From Sweltsa coloradensis (Eukaryota; Arthropoda; Insecta; Plecoptera; Chloroperlidae), in the NCBI GenBank assembly GCA_024449915.1, contig JAMZAV010000794.1, positions 310,001-374,000 of the forward strand: a stretch of DNA of 64,000 nt, read 5' to 3'. A program made the translations under genes and the position numbers. Positions 1 through 11,115 of the stretch are shown here, piece after piece. The notes under the pieces are model-generated. The model was not told the origin of the DNA. It did not search any database and saw only the letters and a program-made list of their open reading frames with translations. Each line of letters opens with the position of its first letter. Position 1 is the first letter of the stretch.

Positions 1-2216
1 ATATTGTACATTAGAATGTTCTATTTTGTAAGCGTTGAGTTTAAAAGAATTGTACGCCATGTTTGAATACTATTATGTATTACTAAGATAGGTATTAAAG
101 CTAGTCCGAGTGGTTCACGATAGATTTCAGTGGGTTTCGACTGATAACTAAGTACGTACGTATTGTGCAGATCACTTTATGACCAGATTTAGTTTGTTAG
201 CTATAATTACTATGTATGAAATTGAATTCTCTTAACCACATTGCCTCTTGTCGTGCCAAATTCATTTGTTTCTTGGCAATCATGAGGCGGTCTGTATTAA
301 TAAAAGATTAACTACTAGTACTGTTATTGATCGTAAAATGTATATCTAGCGTAAACTAATGTTTCATTAAATATATTTTATTGTCACTATTTACGTTATT
401 GATTTAAGTTTATCCCCTCTATGTTTTCTTCACCAGATATTTATGAAGCAAGGAGGATAAAGAATCCAGAATAGTGCACGAGACAATGCAATTTAATCAG
501 AGGACATTTTTTGTGGTCCACTTTTCATCCTTAGGCATCTGTACTGTAGCTAGTCAGTTCATAACTAAGGTCCACTTATTAATACTGTAAACAAGTTTGT
601 GCACTAGCGCTAACATATCAAGTGGACCTTGTTCATATCTAGCTGTATCGCTGCCGTCTTCTCATGACCTGTGTATACTCAAACCGTGTCTTACTTGGCC
701 CAGTACCTGAGCGACCCTTCTTTGAATTACATCCGCTCCGGCTTGCAGTCAATGGATAATCCCTAGGAAATGAAAGGGTCTCGCTCAGGTACTGGGCCAA
801 GTAAGACACGGTTTGACTGAGTAAAGTGTGTATGACCCATAAGGTGGTGTATGGTTGGTTGGATGTCCGTACTGCCCTTAGGTTTTCCATAGACGTTTAA
901 GTTCCTGATGATTGATAGGCCTACAGCTCTTTTCTTTGTTGTTGCCATTTGTATTGTTTAGGATTTTAAAATGTGTTTTGGAATAGTAGTGATATGGTTA
1001 CAAGTCAGGTTCCATTGGTTCAGTACAGTAACAATACTGAATTACTGTATTGACAACGTAACAATTAACAAAGCACTTGCCAAGCCAAACTCTTTCTGTT
1101 CTCGGATAATGCTCTGCATTTGATCCTGTTTCCTTTTTTTTAGTCTTGGTAACGAATACGTATTATCAAAATACTTTCAAGTCACAAGGTTTATAAATAA
1201 GTGAAGGAAACTTAACTTCACTTGCCCATGCGAACAGGAATCAAAACATTGGCGATGAGAAATTGTGAAACAGAATATTCTCTGCCTAGTTTTATATCAG
1301 TGACATGAGACGCCCCTTACACATCACATTGTTGTTGTGTTACATAAACTATTCTTCACAAACTAACTCGATTATAACATCTTCAACTTCCACGTTCAAG
1401 TACTGCCAGTTCTGTGTTAGGAAAAAACTGAATCCTTGCAGTTGACACAGATGATTCTTAGTTACAAAGTTTATAATAGTATCCAGAATGTTAAATCAAT
1501 CCGTTGACAATCAATAATGTATTGTGCTATCCAATCCCAAACCGTTTACTTCTGCCTGTCAAAACTCACGTAGGCCTTCTTACTGTCCTGCAATGATATT
1601 TAATTAGTATTGTTTACCCTGAAGTGCTTAGTGACCATTAGTTGCTTATTGCAAAGCTCTGTTGTGTTTGTTGTCAATGACAACACCGCGGAGTTATGCA
1701 GCCTTGTTACTGTTCACTGAAAGTGAGAAACGGAATAGTTCTAGTCTGTTATCTTGTCGTCAAGTTGAGGGTTTGTCGTCGAGGCGTTCTTCGATCAAAA
1801 TATTGCGACCCTCTCCTTGTTTGCAATGTTGCCATGTGTTGGTCTACAGTCTACACTATGACTTTATGGGCATGATTATGGCTGCTAAATAGTGGAATTT
1901 TAGTTTTTAAGACTGTCAAATCATTCTTGATTTCAAGCCAAGCAATCTTGTCAATATTGAAGGTTAATCTGATATCGAAATTATTATCGAATTGATTCAA
2001 TCTGACAAGAAGATTGAAGTTTAATGAAGTCGTATCTGAATGATCCGTTAGTATTGTAAGTCGACCTATATTAATGTATGCTGAGCTGATGATGAGGGAT
2101 TTATGTATACTAATCATTTATCACTAACTACTAGTAATTGATTTATTAACTTGCAGCTTAGGTTATTTACTTAACATTTACATCAAATATATATGTTCAA
2201 TATATTGATATTTGAT
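1..2216. other. AT-rich non-coding flank
   Basis: I see no coding exon here on either strand. The open frames are short, AT-rich and carry no recognisable motif. The only clear structure is the long inverted repeat at 679-816. A shorter inverted pair, AAGGTCCACTT near 567-577 and AAGTGGACCTT near 619-629, lies just before it. Confidence 0.5.
679..816. repeat. 36-bp perfect inverted repeat with 66-nt spacer
   Basis: Bases 679-714 (starting TCAAACCGTGTC) are exactly the reverse complement of 781-816. After the perfect arm the match continues with a 2-base offset into CCCTT/AAGGG. The spacer 715-780 shows no motif. It could be the core of a small foldback element or a recent inverted duplication. 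No target duplication is visible at the edges, and neither arm encodes anything I recognise. Confidence 0.85.
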
Positions 2217-3354
2217 TAGGGCTGTGCGAGACTCGAAATTTCGAGCCGAGATCGAGCACGTCAACATTCTCGCTCGCTCGCTCGTGTGATTTTTTTGATG
2301 CTCGAAAATTCGAGTCTCGAAATGACTCTAGAATTGTTCGAGAACGAACGAAAATACTGCCTCGGCGGCGTAATATTCCATATTATGACGCGCTCTGCTA
2401 CATTCTTCACGTCGACAGCGAACAGCTGACTGGTAATGGGCATTGCGCAGGCGCAGGCCACTCGATGCTTTCGCTTTGACGCCGTGCCCGTGCGCACCGA
2501 CACTGCGCATGTCTCCAAAGAACTCGGATAAAGACATGCCAACCTCTTCTTTGGTCTAATATCGATATGTCGCAGACATGCGTTCGACTTTAAATCGACT
2601 ATCGACTTTTACGAATTACGACGTACGTCACAAGGCTGCAAGTTGTTTAGCGTCTGTCATTCCGTAAACGACTGAATCAATTTGAAATGTATATATTATG
2701 CGACGGACCTATGTTTTTTTTACTTTCCGTATTATTTGAAGAAATTAGTGTTCCCAATATGTGTTTTAATACAATTTGCAGGTAAAGCGCAATTGAAATA
2801 CGAGGTGAAATGAACATAGTTATGACTGCCTTAACCCTACTTATTGTGTAATGGCCCACAGCAACTTAGAGCATTAATTCAATGCACAAGGATGTGAGCT
2901 GAACTACTGCTGGCCTAGGCCTAGCTAGCCCTACAAGGCTAGGCCTAGAGGCCCCCTGCAACTTACCTTAAAGGCTTCTAGGGCCTAGCTAGGCCCACCC
3001 TAGGCCTTGCCTAGGGCCAAAAATAATATTGTTCTTTGAACTTCAAATAGAAAGAACACAATTGTTAATAGTAGAGGCAATTTAGAAATGAGCTTAGGCC
3101 TAGGCTAGCTTAGCCTAAGCAGTAAGCCTATGATTAAAATGATTTTAGATTAATGTTTTATCAATTGGCAGGCCCAACACTGTAATAACATATTGAAAAT
3201 TTTGTGTTTATAACATCGTGACAAAATGTATACCAGCATTTGTGGTAAATTAAATTTTGGTCTGCTCGCTCGAATCTCGCTCGAAAATCAAGCAAAAGAC
3301 CAAATACTCGCTCGATCTCGCTCGACTACAAAAATCTCTGCTCGCACAGCCCTA
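2217..3354. mobile_element. Non-autonomous hAT-like element, TAGGGCTGTGCGAG termini
   Basis: The left end reads TAGGGCTGTGCGAG and the right end is its inverted copy, ending CTCGCACAGCCCTA. Flanking 8-mers are TATTTGAT (2209-2216) and TATTTGAA (3355-3362), 7 of 8 identical; an 8-bp duplication is what hAT transposases leave. Subterminal zones at both ends are packed with CTCG/CGAG motifs, which could be transposase-binding repeats. The interior contains a patch of AGGCCTAG palindromes (about 2915-3020 and 3094-3130). No transposase is recognisable, so movement would need a protein supplied elsewhere. Confidence 0.75.
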
Positions 3355-3799
3355 TATTTGAAAGTATTCATTTTTAATTTTTGTAGTGGCAAGGTGTTAA
3401 TTTAAGATAGGTATGTGAAGTGATAACCTAATTAATTTGTGTACATTGAATCTTCTAATTTGTAAACATTCTAAACATTCATCGTAAAATTAATGTAATG
3501 AATGAAAACAAATATAAACCTATTTTTGTAGGTCTAAATGAGTAAACATAATACCAAAGTAGTATACATTTAATTAATTATAATTATTGACAGATAAGTA
3601 CATTTTAAAACTTATTCCAAATAAATCTTATTGTTAAACAAACTATTTGTCTACAACTTAATTTAAAATCTGACCAATAAATTCCAAATACCTCAAACCT
3701 TCTTACTTTTAAGTTAACTGGTTCTTCATAGGACAAGTAGGCTGTTTAGTTTTTCTTAAGTTAATTTAACACTGGATCATGTTCGTGTATACCGTTAAG

Positions 3800-4020
3800 A
3801 CCGACAGATACAGTAGCTCAAGCGTCATGTGCGAGATTCTGATTCTGTCGGTCTCGGGTTCAAAACCCGCCACGGCAATCCTGACCTACGCTACTTCCAA
3901 GGTTTTCTTCAGTCATTAATACGAATTCTCTTAAACAATCGTTCAAAATTTTCATTTACATAATTTTATTTCCAAAATACCAAATTGGACACTAGGGGCA
4001 TCTACCTGTCCCTGGGAAAG
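3800..4020 (+). mobile_element. tRNA-derived SINE, family 2 (diverged copy)
   Basis: The unit has a Pol III B-box-like GGGTTCAAAACCCG near 3856, followed by CAATCCTGAC and a TTTTCTTCAGTCATTAAT block shared with the copy at 43975-44215. A weaker match to the GACACT...CCTGGG part of the tail follows. No target duplication is evident. Edges are approximate. It lies just past the 3' end of GCAT, on the opposite strand. Confidence 0.5.
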
Positions 4021-4051
4021 ATTTATCACAAGGAGTTTAACATTTAAGTCT

Positions 4052-4081
4052 TTTATTTTGGTTGTGTTCAATATGTTTATT
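4052..4081 (-). terminator. Candidate GCAT polyadenylation signals
   Basis: Read on the minus strand, two AATAAA hexamers occur at 4076-4081 and 4052-4057, about 270-300 nt beyond the GCAT stop codon. This is a normal 3'UTR length, and no AATAAA closer to the stop is obvious. The cleavage site itself is inferred, not seen. Confidence 0.5.
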
Positions 4082-4347
4082 GTCTACTGCAAATTATCTG
4101 ATAAAATATGCGGATGCCTTCTTAAAGTAGAAAATTATTATACAGTAATACAAGTATGTTTTAGTAAAAGATCATCTTACAAATTAATTATGTAAAGCTG
4201 CCAACAGTTGAGTGTCTTACTGAGGTAGGCATGTAACAATCTCCAATGTGCATTCTTGCTGCCAATAACTTCAGCAATCTTCTGTCTATCTGATTATGAA
4301 CAATGTTTCTTACTCAGATCCGAGTGGCCCGATGGTTGTTTTCTGCT

Positions 4348-4505
4348 TCACCGAACAACGCCGAGCTTCTTCCCTACTTCGATGAATGCGTTGACGGCTT
4401 GATCGATGTCTTCCTTTGAATGCGCGGCCGATATTTGAACTCTTATTCTCGCCTTCTCTTTAGGAACGACCGGGAAGCTGAATCCGATGACGTAGATGCC
4501 CCGAG
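4348..4505 (-). CDS. GCAT: GCAT exon 6 (residues 371-422 and stop)
   Basis: The terminal exon encodes [14 protein letters not shown], the [13 protein letters not shown] strand and the last helix, ending GVVR then TGA at 4350-4348. The acceptor is TTAACAG. Confidence 0.96.
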
Positions 4506-7500
4506 CTGTTAAGTAAAACAAAACACTCGTTTATTATATTAAGTGTACATGTAGGTATGATCTTTCTGTTCTGTATTGCAATGTACAGTTTGTTTGGGCA
4601 TTTAGGGTGTAGTAATTGTAAATTTCAAACTTGAGAAAGTCAACTTGAATTCATTCGCAGCCCACGTGATTACCTTCACCTACAATAATTCCTTCCAATA
4701 CAACTCGACAATATAAATTGCAACTCGGGTGAGTTAGTTATTAGTGAGGCCCCAGTTGCCAGATAAGAATTTTTTGACAGGTACAGATCATGCATTAGTA
4801 TTGTCATATGTCATCTTGCAAGTGAATTCAAGTCACTTTTTAGGTTTTGAAGTGATAGTTGATTAATAATATAACCAATTTTATTTTGACTAGGATTATT
4901 TTATGCATCACTTGATACTTGATATGCACTTGATTAGAACCTCACAACCTATCACTCTTAACTTGCTAGGTAGTGAATAGAAAATTTGTTGGGATTAATT
5001 ACATTGATAAATTAATACATTAATTTGTATTTGTGTTTGTATTAATTTGTATATGTATTTGTAGTCTTCCCTCTCAGTCACAGATCTGATATGATCCATG
5101 TTAGCTAGATTTACTTAATATTTAATCTAAGACCTACAAAAAAAGCTGCATTACAAAAATGCGTACAGATAATACTCTTTGATTTTATATTCACATTTTA
5201 TGATTTTTTATAATTATGTTTCCAAATAAAATATACAAGAACAACAAATCTTTTAAAAACACATTCAATTTTTTTAAATAGATATTAATTTGTTTTTATC
5301 TCACCCTACCGAGGACTAGGAAACCATGAACCCATGACAAACTCACCCAGCATCTCGTCAGCGAACGTGCTCGCCAGCTTTGCGTCCCCCAGCATCACGG
5401 GACAGATGGGGTGTTGATCCCCGGAGATCGTGAACCCGGCCCGGACCATGTTCTCCCTGAACCTCGCCGTGTTGTTGTTGACCCTCTCTGCGTACGTGTC
5501 GCAGTCCATGAGGAGGTCAAACACCTTGAGCGCGGTGCCCACCACGGCTGGCGGGAGAGAGTTAGAGAAGAGGTACGGCCGAGAGCGCTGGCGTAGCAGC
5601 GAGACCAGCTCCCTGGGGCCGGTCGTGTAGCCCCCTGACGCGCCGCCCAGCGCCTTGCCCAGGGTCGAGTTGATGATGTCAACCTTGCCCAGGAGATTGT
5701 AGAACTCTTCCGTGCCCCTGCCAAATATGTTTGGTATATTTACATGCAGAATACAGAACTCAATCCTATTCTTTACTCTTGCCATCCGCTGTGGCACCTA
5801 CAATTAGGGTGCTGGTTCGAAGCGTGTGGATCAACGAGGACGTATGTTTCGAATCCCGCATAATTAATCGGTTGTTTGTAATCGACCTCCATCGTTATCT
5901 ATCACCGCTCATCGTCTCCAATAGCCTTAGAGAATTAATATTATACGTTAAGCAATAAAAATCATCATCATATTCTTTACTCTTATGCTGATCTTATTCT
6001 GGGTATTTTAGGTATAACATTGAATAGCTCCATAAAATTATCTGTAAGTTTAATTTATTATCAGTTATGAATGATAAATGTGGTAAATTTGATTTTGGTT
6101 TATTGTGTACTTTTGATAGGTTTGGTTGGAAAATGAGAAAGAAGCAAATTTTGTAGTGTTTTTTTTTATAATTTTGTACTCATGATATCCATTTTAAATC
6201 TTTCATAAAATTACCATAGTTCTAGACTATCACTATGAAAATAGGTGCAAAATATTTGCGAGACTCACCTTCCAGTCTTGCCAAAGAATCCGGTAGCGTG
6301 GCACTCGTCAATGAATGTCAGTGCGTTGTATTGCTCCGCTAGTTTGCAGATCTGAGGAAGAGGAGCCACGTTTCCGTCCATAGAGAACACACCGTCGGTT
6401 ACAATTAGACGCATGCGACTGCTCGAAGAAGATCGTAGCTTCTCCTCCAGATCTACAACAAGATTGAGCTCGTGGCTTTAACTGTGTCAATACCATTTGT
6501 ACTAGTTTCAATTATTGAATCAAATTCTACTATCCCAAACTGTTACTAAACTGATCTGCACATTATGCATAAATATCTTGTATTTGTCATCTCTATAAAT
6601 TAAGTGTCCCAAAACAGTATTAAATAAATAAATAAGATAAATATTTCAATTAAACTTTTACGAATATAAATGACATACGGTATTTGTCACTGTGCATCAA
6701 CCATTGTTTGTTTATTGGTGGCATAGGTTTCATCAGTGTCGACAAAGAAACTATAATGCTGACAATGAATTTGAAAGTAGCCAAACACAAAACATGATAA
6801 GTACTGTACTTTCTGCTGTAAGTAAGGGAAACAACAAGATCTATCGAAACAGCAACATATAAAAACATTATTTTAAATAAGTACACCTGCATCGAAAGTG
6901 GAACAGTAACAGGTACTGGATTATATAGATCGTTACAAAATAAAAACAAAAATTGTTTATGTGTGTTGATTTATATCACTGTCTTGGACTTTGAATGATG
7001 TGATTCAAGAGAGGCATGTCTCTACTGGTTGATTAGATCTAGCATGATGACATCGTAGACCTAATGTGAACATCTGAGAAGAAAGAGAAGACGTTGCTGC
7101 ACCTGCCATGTCCCGGTGTTTGTACCGCAGCTTGTTGGCCTTGCACAGCCTGATCCCGTCTATGATCGAGGCGTGGTTGAGCTCGTCCGAGATGACCGTG
7201 TCCTCGGGACCCAACAGAACCTCGAACAAACCAGCGTTGGCGTCGAAGCAGCTGGGATACAAGATGGCGTCTTGCCGCGTGTGGAACTGTGCGATCCTGG
7301 ACTCAAGCTCCTGCACGGTACATAAGGCAAGACCTGTAGTTATTCATTAGCAGGGTTCCGGTTAGACCTTCCGCTTAATAAGAAATTTAAATAAATCGTT
7401 TCTGTTAAATCAATCGAAGATATTAAAACAAATCCATCGTATCGATAATCGTCAATCTTACCAATATATATTTTTGGTTAACAATGTTCAACCAATGTCT

Positions 7501-10288
7501 TACTTACATAAGATACAAATACCTGAAATCCCATAATTAAATGTCACGTGTAAGTACAAATAATGTACAACACTTGAGACTCTGATTCTGGAGGTCATGA
7601 GTTCGAATCCCACCACTGGCAATCCCGACAGAAAGTTTTCATCTAGGTTTGCTTCAGTGCCGGGTTTAAGCCCCTCTGGTTCTCCCTTTTATAATTCCTC
7701 TCGCCCCCCTCCCCCCAATACCTCCCAAACTGATGTGTCGGTGTGCCCCACAGAGGGCTTACTTTGTGAATACACTGGGTGCCACAGATGAATCGCACGG
7801 AGCTGAGGCCGGCTCCATATTTAGCCACCGTCTCTCTGGTGAACGACACGACCTCCGGGTGGCTCTGTAACAATGATACAAGTTGATTAGTTGAGGGAGA
7901 GATGTTGGTACAATACAATAAAGTAGCTTTATTTCCATGGCTTTAACGTTATAACACAAGTATCACACATAAAACATTGCATATTTGCAGAGGCAGGTAT
8001 TTGGAATTTTCGCTTTTATCATGCCCAAAAGCAATGAATTAACTGAAAATAATTCAACATTTAGTTGAAAGCTCTATTTATCTCTTGCCTTGCCTCCTAA
8101 TATAGAATTTGGGGTGTAGGACCTTGTAAAAGAATGCAGATTACAATAAAATGTAGTTATGAGAATTCAGAGGCAGGCGTTTGTGGTGGAACTTGCAAAG
8201 CTATTTGCATCTTTGGTTTTGTTCTGACCAAAAGCGGGGAATTGGTGTGAATACTAGCTAGTGGCTGAGAAAACGTGTACAGCGGGTTGTATCACGCTCC
8301 TTTGCAGGGGTTCTGTACGGTGCTGCGGTGACAGACTGAGGTACTACAAAGATAGTAAATACAGCAGTGAGCAGTCGATAAAGAAAAACTGCTTTATCGA
8401 CTACGGTGGCGCGGTGTCAGACTGAGGAACTACTGGCTAGGGGCTGGGAGAACGTGTATTGCGGGTTGCATCGCGCTCCTTTGCAGGCGCACCGTACGGT
8501 GGCGCTGTGCGGTGACAAGCTGACGAACTACAAGGGTTTGAAGTTTAGAGAACGTGTATTGCGGGTTGCATCATGCTTGTCTGCAGGCGTACCGTACGGT
8601 GGCGCGGTGGCAGACTGAGGAACTACTAGGGATGCGATTATTTACGATTATTATCCAAACTACCGACGGGCAAAACCAAACACAACTTTCAACAAATCAA
8701 TTACACACTCTATTTTTTATCATTTTAACAAAATTATGGTTTATTTTGTCTAACAAAGTGGCGAGGTTTTCCTGAACATTCTACCATCAAGAAACTGCAT
8801 CTGCCTAAAGAATAAAAATTGAGTTTATATCGAATTACTGCTCTGTCTCATGATTCTTGTAAGTCTGAGCTGAGCTCGTAGCATGCCTGACCCTGCATAG
8901 AAAACGCAGCAGCAGTTTAGTCCATTCACAGAAGTTTGTGAATCCTTGTTTCTAAAACTCCTACACACACCCACAAACCAAAACTCAAGAGTTCGAGGCA
9001 TCCAACCAAAATAAATAAATAAAAATTACTAAAACTAAATACTAAAAAAACTAATACTAAAAAATAACAATTGCCGAGAGGAGATGGTTAAACAAAAATA
9101 CCCTATACGAGCGAGCGACATGGGAAGAGAACGATTTCAGATAAGACTGTGGCTGTGGGGGTGGTTCTTGCTGTTGCTGGGGTTGTATCAGGAGGGGAGG
9201 ACGATGGATTGGCTACTTAGAGTGATTTATACACAAGAGGCCGACAACAGCAAGGCGAGCCAGCTCTAATCGAGATGGGAGTTAAAAAACAGCGGGTGAC
9301 TTGTATTGCTTTGTAGTTCACAGTTTGAGAAGCGCGGGTGTGATTGTATCACCTTCCTGTGAATAGAATAGTAGATGGGGAAGGGGGAGGTGTCCTCTAT
9401 CAGGACAGGAGGTTATTAATTTACAAAGTACGACAACTTGTCGATCAAGTAGATTAACCCCAGTCACTGCCAGTGGCGGATCTAGCCCTGATTCACGAGG
9501 GGGCGGTGATTTTGTTTATCAATATTTTCAGATAATTGTATATAATAACCTTGGTCATAATAAACCGAAAACGATTCGACAAGGAGTAGTATATCTTGGG
9601 GGTCGGGGTGGGGGAGAGGGAGTGATCTGTGAGTTTCATTTTCCAAAAGCAGTGAAGGGTCTGTTTCAAAATTTCAGACGTTAGTGCCCCCTATCGCTAC
9701 CGAAAATATTTTCGAATTTGCAACTTTCAAAAGCCTAAAAACACGTTAAAATGGAACATGACCTAATAGGTGATGGTAATAATTGGCTACGTAATCGAAA
9801 TAGGAATCTCAGGGGGGGGCCTCCCTCTCTGCATCCGCCACTGGTCACGGCGTGCAGCACTGACGAACGACAAGTAGATTTACAAAGTTTTCACAGACCA
9901 TCAACAAGTACATGTTTTAGTTAATGGTGATTACTCCTATAGTATACTGTTGCCGAATAGAGGTAGTTCATGCAGTACGCGCGAAGCCGGAGTTCGCGGT
10001 TCGATACTCGCTACCTGCAATCAACATTGAACTGATACTTACAGATAGTCCCAGGTAATTGTTGGCACAGAAGTTGAGGATCTTCTTGTCCTGCCCCTCG
10101 ACTCTAATGGACACGTCCTGCTGTGATGTGATGATCCTCTCTGACTTCCACGTGCCTGCCTTTTGTATTGCACTGATTTCATTCACCAGAATCTCCTTCA
10201 GTTTCGCCTGTGCATGAGTGGCTCTCCGCACATACAGAATCCCGCACCCCCTCTGAAGAGAGGTGCAGACTGCGTTCCTCAGTGCCAT
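4348..10288 (-). CDS. GCAT: Glycine C-acetyltransferase (2-amino-3-ketobutyrate CoA ligase), complete six-exon gene
   Basis: Exons on the minus strand are 10288-10043, 7864-7763, 7310-7103, 6452-6269, 5717-5347 and 4505-4348; all introns are GT-AG and the phases join without a break. The product is 422 residues, against about 419 for the human enzyme. Known role: with threonine dehydrogenase it breaks down threonine, splitting 2-amino-3-oxobutanoate with CoA into glycine and acetyl-CoA in the mitochondrial matrix. Family hallmarks seen: an Arg-rich N-terminus with no acidic residue in the first 25 (mitochondrial presequence), [38 protein letters not shown], the PLP-contacting DECHATG (Asp234, His237), and the Schiff-base Lys268 in [10 protein letters not shown]. 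The C-terminal domain with [11 protein letters not shown] and [10 protein letters not shown] is intact. The start is fixed by an in-frame TAG 12 nt upstream and a good Kozak context (AGGATGG). The gene looks functional. Confidence 0.97.
5347..5717 (-). CDS. GCAT: GCAT exon 5 (residues 247-371), carries the PLP lysine
   Basis: The largest exon (371 nt). It encodes GTEEF through ADEML, with the catalytic lysine in [10 protein letters not shown] and the substrate-side [11 protein letters not shown]. It is clearly richer in G+C than the flanking introns. The acceptor is TTGGCAG and the donor G|GTGAGT. Confidence 0.97.
5781..5970 (+). mobile_element. tRNA-derived SINE, family 1, in GCAT intron 4
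   Basis: A 190-bp insertion flanked by an exact 14-bp duplication TATTCTTTACTCTT (5767-5780 and 5971-5984). The head reads GTGGCACCTACAATTAGGGTGCTGG, followed by a B-box-like TTCGAATCCCGC. The tail runs CATCGTCTCCAATAGCCTTAG and TACGTTAAGCAATAA. The same head and tail recur at least seven more times in the window. It lies antisense to GCAT between exons 4 and 5 and touches neither splice site. Confidence 0.9.
6269..6452 (-). CDS. GCAT: GCAT exon 4 (residues 186-247)
   Basis: It encodes LEEKL through FFGKTG with split codons at both ends, and contains [10 protein letters not shown] and the PLP-binding DECHATG. A run of five serines (SSSSS) occupies a loop that varies in the family. The acceptor is TTGTAG and the donor AG|GTGAGT. 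Confidence 0.95.
7103..7310 (-). CDS. GCAT: GCAT exon 3 (residues 117-186)
   Basis: It encodes [10 protein letters not shown] through the first base of codon 186, including [14 protein letters not shown] and [18 protein letters not shown], the cofactor-side core of the large domain. The acceptor is GTGCAG. The donor G|GTGCAG is weak outside the GT, but the phase and family alignment support it. Confidence 0.94.
7565..7690 (+). mobile_element. tRNA-derived SINE, family 2, in GCAT intron 2
   Basis: It carries GACTCTGATTCTGGAGGTC, then GAGTTCGAATCCC and CAATCCCGACAGAAAGTTTTC, matching the head of the copies at 43975 and 47643. No target duplication was found and the edges are approximate. A polypyrimidine, C-rich stretch follows (7690-7730). 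Confidence 0.55.
7763..7864 (-). CDS. GCAT: GCAT exon 2 (residues 83-116)
   Basis: A 102-nt phase 0-0 exon encoding SHPEV through CIHK, including the conserved [14 protein letters not shown]. The acceptor is TTACAG and the donor AAA|GTAAGC. Confidence 0.96.
8258..8628. repeat. Diverged tandem repeat, about three units of roughly 100 bp, in GCAT intron 1
   Basis: The blocks GAACGTGTATTGCGGGTTGCATC, CTTTGCAGGCG, ACCGTACGGTGGCGC and GACAGACTGAGGAACTAC recur in the same order around 8258-8346, 8430-8532 and 8533-8628. Between units 1 and 2 lies an 11-bp hairpin (AGTCGATAAAG 8373-8383 against CTTTATCGACT 8392-8402, 8-nt loop). The units are richer in G+C than the rest of the intron. There is no evidence that it is translated. 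Confidence 0.7.
9471..9843. mobile_element. CAGTGGCG-ended hAT-type MITE in GCAT intron 1
   Basis: The ends are CAGTGGCGGATCTAG and, inverted, CAGTGGCGGATGCAG. Flanking 8-mers GTCACTGC (9463-9470) and GTCACGGC (9844-9851) match at 7 of 8 positions. The interior is AT-rich with G-runs near each end and has no open frame. Its left 50 bp (ctagccctgattca) are shared with the copy at 29106-29426. Confidence 0.85.
10043..10288 (-). CDS. GCAT: GCAT exon 1 (residues 1-82)
   Basis: It encodes the presequence and the first part of the enzyme, ending NNYLGLS. The donor is TCT|GTAAGT, phase 0. Intron 1 (7865-10042) is the longest; it holds a tandem repeat (8258-8628) and a MITE (9471-9843). Confidence 0.96.
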
Positions 10289-11030
10289 CCTATGTAACTA
10301 CCGGTGATTTGGGTGCGCGAAATGTACCAATCTGCAGACAACACTCACAAGACACACACTCACGTACACCTCCAAACAACAACACAAGTGCAATCATTTC
10401 CGAAGGCCTTCCAGTTGCTTGGGCGGCAAAAAAAACAAAACGTATTAAACCAGTCAACCGATTTGATAGGTTGATATGTACCACACAAATACAAACGGGT
10501 ACAGTGTTTTTATGAACTTAAATATTTTTCTTATTTGCTGCATTTTTAAAAAAAATTTCGTGGTTATCATCTTCCGTTTTTTCTTTACGTACTCAAATAA
10601 AATAATATCATCATAATATGCAAGAAAACATACAATTTCCAAAGTGTTCACTTATTGCCGGCAGCGGCTATACCGACAAGTTCTTCGGCTCGCCACTAGA
10701 GCGCGCCAGCGTCCGCATTTGTTTGCGTCTCTTCTCTCTCTCTCTCTCAAACAGAGAAGGAAGAGAGGGAGGAATCATTCCCGTGTAGTTTGCGCGTGGT
10801 CCCGTACGTGAGTTACATGTTGCTAGGGTAATCAGCCACAACAAATCGCCCGCGAACCTATTACTGGATAGGCCTACAACAATGCGATGTGTGACTTCAG
10901 TTTATAAAGTGTGCCGACGATTGTCGTGTGTCGTTCACTGTGCGTAGTCGTAGAGGTTAGATTGCCCCTGGGCCTAGCGGTTGTTTGCCAGTTCTAGCTT
11001 GTTTGCCGATTAGGCTTTTTACCTGCGATT
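10289..11030. promoter_or_regulatory. Candidate divergent promoter between GCAT and an unidentified gene
   Basis: The region separates the GCAT start codon (minus strand) from the ATG at 11031 (plus strand). The stretch 10665-10960 has far more CpG than its surroundings and a (TC)n tract at 10729-10748, with no good TATA box, as in many housekeeping promoters. The sharing of one promoter is inferred from the head-to-head layout; no transcription start can be read from sequence. Confidence 0.45.
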
Positions 11031-11115
11031 ATGGATGAAGATGACATCGACGCAGGGATTATCAGATCGCCGATCAAACGCTTGGGGTCAACCAGGAAAG
11101 TGCTTGCCTACAACA
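11031..11115 (+). CDS. Probable first coding exon, unidentified protein
   Basis: ATG in a strong context (ATTATGG) opens a frame of 28 codons plus one base, starting MDEDDIDAG and containing RSPIKRLGSTRK, then a consensus donor A|GTAAGT. An in-frame TAG at 10995-10997 fixes this as the first ATG. The peptide starts acidic and turns basic, with an SP motif, which suggests a nuclear or phosphorylated protein, but I do not recognise the family. No second exon could be assigned downstream, so the gene is either long-introned or the call is wrong. Confidence 0.55.

Noticed and set aside
2261..2542. Overlapping minus frames inside the 2217-3354 element as a transposase
   Set aside because: Neither frame shows hAT, BED or DDE motifs, and they overlap in different registers through a GC-rich patch.
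6650..6949. 99-codon hydrophobic minus frame in GCAT intron 3, possible membrane protein
   Set aside because: AT-rich intronic DNA naturally yields hydrophobic frames; it lies between two verified exons and would interrupt GCAT if retained.
8406..8775. Translated tandem repeat (frames at 8406 and 8554)
   Set aside because: The frames exist because the DNA repeat lacks stops in that register; they lie antisense in a GCAT intron.
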